64,000 bases of DNA, from NCBI GenBank assembly GCA_045632525.1, contig JAZQWV010000046.1, positions 1-64,000 of the forward strand, in the 5' to 3' direction. This document shows positions 60,785-64,000 of this stretch, piece after piece; the stretch's first letter is position 1; each line of letters opens with the position of its first letter. This stretch comes from Fimenecus sp045632525. Its GTDB lineage: Bacteria > Bacillota > Clostridia > Oscillospirales > Acutalibacteraceae. Below the pieces are notes generated by a model. The model made no database searches and had not been told where the DNA came from. It saw nothing but the letters and a program-made list of their open reading frames with translations. Position numbers and translations under genes: made by a program.

Positions 60785-61738
60785 ATGTCAGATTCTAATA
60801 ATATTACAGTGCTAAACCCGGGTCTGTATAAAAACTTGTTGGCACAGGTTGAAGCAATTTACAACCACAGTAATGAACTTAGTTTTAAAACAAGAGCTCG
60901 GTACTTTGAAGCAACAAAAAGGTTATGTAAGTTTTTAGCCGATAATTTTCGTTTGCAAAACTTCAAGAATGTGGAAGACCGGCACTTTAAAGCGTATGTG
61001 GAACACCTGAAAGAAAACAATTCCGCTGCAACTATTCAATCCGATCTGTCGGGCATACGGTATTTCCACAGAAAATCCGGTAGTAAAAACAGGCTATCCC
61101 CTAATAGCAAGTTAAATCTGCCCAAACGAGCGACGGGTGTAAAAGACCATTCGCTATTAGATAAAGAGCTTGTCAATATTCGACAGTGGGCTATCCAAAC
61201 AGGTCGGCAGGATGCGGTAATTGCGATAGACTTTTCCAGTGAATTTGGTCTACGGCTTGAAGAAATCTGCACACTGAGAGTTGAATACCTTATGTCTGCA
61301 TTAAAAACAGGACAGCTCGTCATAAAAGGCAAAGGCGGTCAGACAAGGGCTATTGATTTAAGCGCAAAGCAGCGCGGTATTATTACCGATAATTTGAACT
61401 ATGCCAGGTGTTCAGGGCGGTATCCAAGAGATTATTTAATCTCAAGAAGTGAAAAGGGCGGCGTACAGCGAGAAAAGCGTTCTTTGCAGAATTGGATGAG
61501 TTATAACAGAAAATACTTTATGGTAGAAAACCGTGAGGATTTGAGTGAAGACGGTAAAAAGAAAAGAACTGAAACAATCTCATGGCACAGTCTGAGACAC
61601 ACCTATGCACAAAGAACCTATGAAGAAGCTTTAAAAGAAAGACCGAAGAAAGCCCGAAAGATTGTAAGCGAAAACTTAGGTCACCATCGGACTGAAGTAA
61701 CAAGAATTTATTTGGCCGATAAGCCAAAGAAAAAGTAA
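60785..61738 (+). CDS. Tyrosine recombinase beside the hairpin array
   Basis: 317 residues. A SAM-like core-binding domain (about 25-115) and a catalytic domain (about 125-310) carry all active-site residues: Arg157 (FGLRLEE), Lys184 region (KGKGGQTR), His268/Arg271 (WHSLRHTYA), His300 (NLGHHRTE) and Tyr309 (RIYLAD). It resembles the Integrase_1-type recombinases of integrative elements more than the Tn916-like Int at 62606. AAAGGAG precedes the ATG. Its immediate neighbours are the hairpin array upstream and TGACGAAAAT repeats on both sides, candidates for its target sites. Confidence 0.88.
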   Translation: MSDSNNITVLNPGLYKNLLAQVEAIYNHSNELSFKTRARYFEATKRLCKFLADNFRLQNFKNVEDRHFKAYVEHLKENNSAATIQSDLSGIRYFHRKSGSKNRLSPNSKLNLPKRATGVKDHSLLDKELVNIRQWAIQTGRQDAVIAIDFSSEFGLRLEEICTLRVEYLMSALKTGQLVIKGKGGQTRAIDLSAKQRGIITDNLNYARCSGRYPRDYLISRSEKGGVQREKRSLQNWMSYNRKYFMVENREDLSEDGKKKRTETISWHSLRHTYAQRTYEEALKERPKKARKIVSENLGHHRTEVTRIYLADKPKKK

Positions 61739-61844
61739 TCTATTAATTAAAATTGTGAAGGAAGAATTTAAATTGACTACAATATCCTGCTGACGAAAAT
61801 CTGTAGGATTGATATATAGGGACAAAAAATAGGAAGAATGTAAC

Positions 61845-61931
61845 GGCGGTGACATCCGTCACCGCCTGTAAGGAGTATTTATTATGTTATATGTTTCAAG
61901 GCCAGCCTCCGGCGGAAATGGAGGCAAATAA
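61845..61931 (+). other. Hairpin and 15-residue ORF upstream of the excisionase
   Basis: GGCGGTGAC (61845-61853) and GTCACCGCC (61858-61866) form a perfect 9-bp stem. AAGGAG then precedes an ATG at 61884 opening a 15-codon frame (starts MLYVSRPASGG) that ends at 61931, 19 nt before the excisionase start. It could be a leader peptide coupling translation to the next gene. Confidence 0.4.
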
Positions 61932-61950
61932 TATAGGAGGTAAAGTGTCC

Positions 61951-62157
61951 ATGAAAGATATTAGCGTTCCCATTTGGCAGAAGAGTAATTTAACACTCGA
62001 TGAAGCCGCCGCTTATTCCGGCATCGGTAAAAACACTATGCGTAATCTCTGTAACGCAGAAGATTGCGACTTTGTGTTATGGATTGGTGCAAAGCGGTTA
62101 ATCAAGAGACAAAAATTAGACGAATATCTTGCTAATCGTACTCGCATTGAAAGATAA
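61951..62157 (+). CDS. xis: Tn916-type excisionase
   Basis: 68 residues, starting MKDISVPIW after an AGGAGG site; longer in-frame starts overlap the leader. The sequence follows the Tn916 Xis pattern: ISVPIWQKSNLTLDEAAAYSG, then IGKNTMRNL, then the WIGAKRLIKRQKLDEYL wing. It bends DNA and directs the integrase to excise the element. It lies upstream of the HTH and integrase genes on the same strand. Confidence 0.9.
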   Translation: MKDISVPIWQKSNLTLDEAAAYSGIGKNTMRNLCNAEDCDFVLWIGAKRLIKRQKLDEYLANRTRIER

Positions 62158-62183
62158 CAACTGAAAAAGCAGGTTTTCCGTCG

Positions 62184-62215
62184 CAGTATGTGGCTCTCAC
62201 ACACGCCACATACTG
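62184..62215. promoter_or_regulatory. 11-bp perfect dyad between the excisionase and HTH genes
   Basis: CAGTATGTGGC (62184-62194) and GCCACATACTG (62205-62215) with a 10-nt loop and no T-run, so an operator or mRNA-processing hairpin rather than a terminator. Confidence 0.55.
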
Positions 62216-62254
62216 TGTTGGGAAATCGCAGGACAAGGAAAGGAGCGTAGTTTA

Positions 62255-62491
62255 ATGTCCCTTTGCTTTTCCAGTTATAACGAGGCTTATCAGACTATGT
62301 TTACCGAGTATAAAGATATTGTTTCCGTTAAGGAAGCATCCATAATGCTTAATACCGGCAGAAAACAAATTTATAAACTCTTAAAGCAAGGTAAGCTTGA
62401 TAAGCTCGAACATAACGCTAAAGGATTTTTAATCACGAAGCGTTCGATTGTAGCTTATGTATTAAATGCTTCACAAGAAGTATCTGCATAA
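62255..62491 (+). CDS. Excisionase-like helix-turn-helix protein
   Basis: 78 residues. VSVKEASIMLNTGRKQIYKLLKQGKL is a clear MerR/Xis-type winged HTH (about residues 27-52), followed by GFLITKRSIVAYVL. AAAGGAG precedes the ATG at 62255. As a second small DNA-binding protein next to Xis, it may control the integrase or act as an accessory directionality factor. Confidence 0.8.
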   Translation: MSLCFSSYNEAYQTMFTEYKDIVSVKEASIMLNTGRKQIYKLLKQGKLDKLEHNAKGFLITKRSIVAYVLNASQEVSA

Positions 62492-62497
62492 GCTACA

Positions 62498-62515
62498 CCG
62501 CCTGTTTTCAGGCGG
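62498..62515. promoter_or_regulatory. Short perfect hairpin before the integrase
   Basis: CCGCCTG (62498-62504), TTTT loop, CAGGCGG (62509-62515). No T-run follows. It may be an operator or a partial terminator in the leader of the integrase message. Confidence 0.45.
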
Positions 62516-62605
62516 CATACATGCTTTAAAATAGCCGTAAATCTATTTAATGCGGCTTTATGAAGGAGAAGTTCGAATTGTTAAAGTGTGTGAAAGGAAA
62601 GAAAA

Positions 62606-63787
62606 ATGGTAAAAGGATCCGTACAGGAAAAAGGTGGCTATTTGCATACCGTTATCAGTTACACCGATAAAGACGGTAAGCGAAAGCAAAAATGGCAAAG
62701 CACAGGGCTTACAGCCAAAGGTAACAAGCGTAAGGCACAAGAATTTTTGAAAGAACGCATTGATGAGTTGGAGATGACACTTGAACGTGAAGAAACTCAA
62801 ATACCCGATATGCCGTTCTCGCAGTTTATGTCAAACTGGCTTACGATGATTAAACCCACCGTTTTAATTACCACCTACGGCAGCTATCAGTATTTCATTG
62901 AAAAGAGAATTAACCCCTATTTTGATGAAAAGAATATTACACTGCAAAAGATACGAACAGTGGATATTCAAGAGTATTACAACACAATGTTGTCGAAGGG
63001 TACGAAATGGAATTCGGTTGCAAAGCATCATGCAATCATTCGCAAGGCACTCGATTATGCGGTTAAGATGGATTACATATTAGTAAACCCCGCAGTAAAA
63101 ATCGAAACACCTAAGCGACAAAAGTTTATTGCTGAGCATTATAACCGTGAGGAGCTTCAGGAACTTTTTGAAGCAGTAAAGGGTGATTTGCTTGAAGTTC
63201 CCGTTATACTCTCGGCGTTCTATGGGCTTCGAAGAAGTGAGGCTTTAGGACTAAAGTGGAGTGCGATTGATTTCGAGCAGAAAACCCTATGTATTAAGCA
63301 TACTGTGTGCCGAATATCTGTTGACGGCAAGGATGTAATTGTTCGCAAAGACACTACGAAAAATAAAACAAGTCTTAGAACGTTGCCCCTAATACCTGAT
63401 GTTGAAAAATTATTGCTTAAAACCAAAAAGCAACAAGAGAGCAACCGAAGAAAATGTCGCAACGCATATAACAAGGAATTCCTTGATTATGTGTGCGTAG
63501 ATGATATGGGGAATCTTTTAAGGCCGGATTATCTGTCACAACATTTACAGACTGTGCTCAAAAGAAATAACCTAAAGCATATTCGGTATCACGATTTGCG
63601 ACACTCTTGCGCTTCGCTATTACTTGCCAACGGTGTATCTTTAAAAGAAATCCAAGACTGGTTAGGCCATTCGGATTTCAGTACAACGGCAAATATTTAT
63701 AGCCATTTAGAGTATGGAGCCAAGGTCAAGTCTGCTAACAAGATTGCAGAAAACTTGAGCCTTGAAGAAAAGACAAAGGACGGGTAA
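62606..63787 (+). CDS. Tn916-type tyrosine integrase of the tRNA-Leu island
   Basis: 393 residues: an AP2-like arm-binding domain (1-60), a core-binding domain (about 65-165) and a catalytic domain (180-380). Active-site residues: Arg209 (YGLRRSE), His329/Arg332 (YHDLRHS), His355 (WLGHSDF) and Tyr365 (NIYSHLE). GAAAGGAAAG precedes the ATG. It lies 155 bp from the tRNA-Leu 3' end, the standard position for the integrase of a tRNA-targeting element, and is the likely agent of insertion at the 29-bp repeat. Confidence 0.95.
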   Translation: MVKGSVQEKGGYLHTVISYTDKDGKRKQKWQSTGLTAKGNKRKAQEFLKERIDELEMTLEREETQIPDMPFSQFMSNWLTMIKPTVLITTYGSYQYFIEKRINPYFDEKNITLQKIRTVDIQEYYNTMLSKGTKWNSVAKHHAIIRKALDYAVKMDYILVNPAVKIETPKRQKFIAEHYNREELQELFEAVKGDLLEVPVILSAFYGLRRSEALGLKWSAIDFEQKTLCIKHTVCRISVDGKDVIVRKDTTKNKTSLRTLPLIPDVEKLLLKTKKQQESNRRKCRNAYNKEFLDYVCVDDMGNLLRPDYLSQHLQTVLKRNNLKHIRYHDLRHSCASLLLANGVSLKEIQDWLGHSDFSTTANIYSHLEYGAKVKSANKIAENLSLEEKTKDG

Positions 63788-63810
63788 ATCCCGTCCCATA
63801 CATAACTTAT

Positions 63811-63868
63811 TTCTAACAGAATTCTAACGGATTTTTTGTAGAAATACCCTCATTTTTGACATTAGAAT
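63811..63868. promoter_or_regulatory. Right-end TTCTAAC/TTAGAAT boxes
   Basis: TTCTAAC at 63811-63817 and 63822-63828 and ATTAGAAT at 63861-63868 echo the TTAGAAC boxes at 50281-50323 on the far side of the island. Candidate integrase arm sites. Confidence 0.45.
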
Positions 63869-63903
63869 CACTTGAATTTCGAGGGCTTTTCGGATAAAGA
63901 AAA

Positions 63904-63938
63904 TCTCTCAAACCCGCATAAACACTGGGTTTGAGAGA
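63904..63938 (-). terminator. Terminator of tRNA-Leu
   Basis: TCTCTCAAACCC (63904-63915) and GGGTTTGAGAGA (63927-63938), a perfect 12-bp stem. On the minus strand a T-rich run follows. It lies 4 bp past the tRNA CCA, so the island supplies the terminator, as in the other island. Confidence 0.85.
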
Positions 63939-63941
63939 TGA

Positions 63942-63970
63942 TGGTGCGGGTAACAGGACTTGAACCTGCA
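63942..63970 (-). repeat. Proximal attachment repeat in tRNA-Leu
   Basis: Identical over 29 bp to 50081-50109, covering CCA, acceptor 3' strand and T-arm. Beyond it the two copies differ by small substitutions and indels. Confidence 0.9.
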
Positions 63971-64000
63971 CAGCCTTGCGACCATTAGAACCTGAATCTA
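63942..64000 (-). tRNA. tRNA-Leu (CAG anticodon), 3' part, cut by window edge
   Basis: On the minus strand the visible part has a TAGA/TCTA anticodon stem around TTCAGGT (anticodon CAG at 63992-63994), a long variable arm with a GCAA loop, a T-arm GCAGG TTCAAGT CCTGT and CCGCACCA at the 3' end. The long variable arm and CAG identify leucine. The 5' half lies beyond the window. The first 29 bp are the attachment repeat. Confidence 0.88.

Larger units (their letters stand above)
50081..63970. mobile_element. 13.9 kb integrative element in tRNA-Leu(CAG)
   Basis: It is bounded by a 29-bp exact direct repeat of the tRNA-Leu 3' end (50081-50109 and 63942-63970, offset 13861 bp). Similarity continues imperfectly to about 50133. 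The integrase at 62606 lies beside the tRNA, preceded by an HTH gene and a Tn916-type excisionase. The cargo includes a type I toxin-antitoxin locus, a TIR-like gene, a SLOG gene, an unusual nuclease-recombinase fusion, a second tyrosine recombinase and the 2.3 kb RNA/hairpin region. No conjugation or capsid genes are seen. Confidence 0.88.

Overview
The window looks like a low-GC Firmicutes chromosome of the class Clostridia, most likely a gut or rumen anaerobe of the Oscillospirales/Lachnospirales type. This is an inference from the AT-rich sequence, strong AGGAGG-type ribosome sites, many hairpin-plus-T terminators, PduL used as a stand-alone phosphotransacylase, several plant-glycan glycosidases, a circularly permuted GH3 and Tn916-type recombinases. 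The species cannot be named from the sequence.

Layout. 1-5.9 kb: the 5' end of glmS, a DUF975-like membrane protein, pduL, two HAD phosphatases, an FkbM methyltransferase and an EamA transporter. 6.0-13.25 kb: a 7.16 kb island in the 3' half of an initiator tRNA gene, bounded by a 49-bp direct repeat (48/49 identical). It carries an integrase, a small excisionase, an HUH replication-type protein, two small DNA-binding or unknown proteins, a zinc-ribbon membrane protein and an ATPase + RloB defence-like pair. 13.4-25.3 kb: a GDPD and an inositol-phosphatase, then a minus-strand sugar cluster (two metallophosphoesterases, a very large GH106-like hydrolase, a GPH-type transporter, a beta-helix protein, a GH13 glucosidase). 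25.6-32.3 kb: an envelope-glycan type locus (nucleotidyltransferase, GT2, two B12-binding radical SAM enzymes, a divergent GT-C transferase). 32.5-44.2 kb: an anchored permuted GH3, an oxidoreductase, two acyltransferases, a YhcC-type radical SAM protein, an Fe-alcohol dehydrogenase and a large MMPL transporter with a repeated extracellular region. 44.2-50.0 kb: a five-gene operon (lactonase-like, UxaA, UxaB, two dehydrogenases) that can be read as a complete L-galactose or L-galactonate route to KDG.

50.08 kb to beyond the right edge: a second island (about 13.9 kb) in the 3' end of a tRNA-Leu(CAG) gene. It starts with a complete type I toxin-antitoxin locus with convergent promoters and a shared terminator. 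Next come a TIR-like effector candidate, an Xre repressor with recognisable operators, a SLOG protein and several small proteins. After these lie a GIY-YIG/tyrosine-recombinase-like/HTH triple fusion, a HEPN-like candidate and a zinc-ribbon lipoprotein. The element ends with recombination genes: a second tyrosine recombinase, a Tn916-type excisionase, an HTH protein and an integrase next to the tRNA.

The most unusual stretch is the gene-free 2.3 kb at 58.5-60.8 kb. It holds a promoter-leader-terminator unit, then about 860 nt that fold into many perfect helices including an H-type pseudoknot (a candidate giant structured RNA). This is followed by an array of six or more long perfect hairpins with unrelated arm sequences, embedded in about ten degenerate copies of a ~24-bp repeat, directly upstream of a catalytically complete tyrosine recombinase. 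I could not assign this RNA-hairpin-recombinase arrangement to any system I know.
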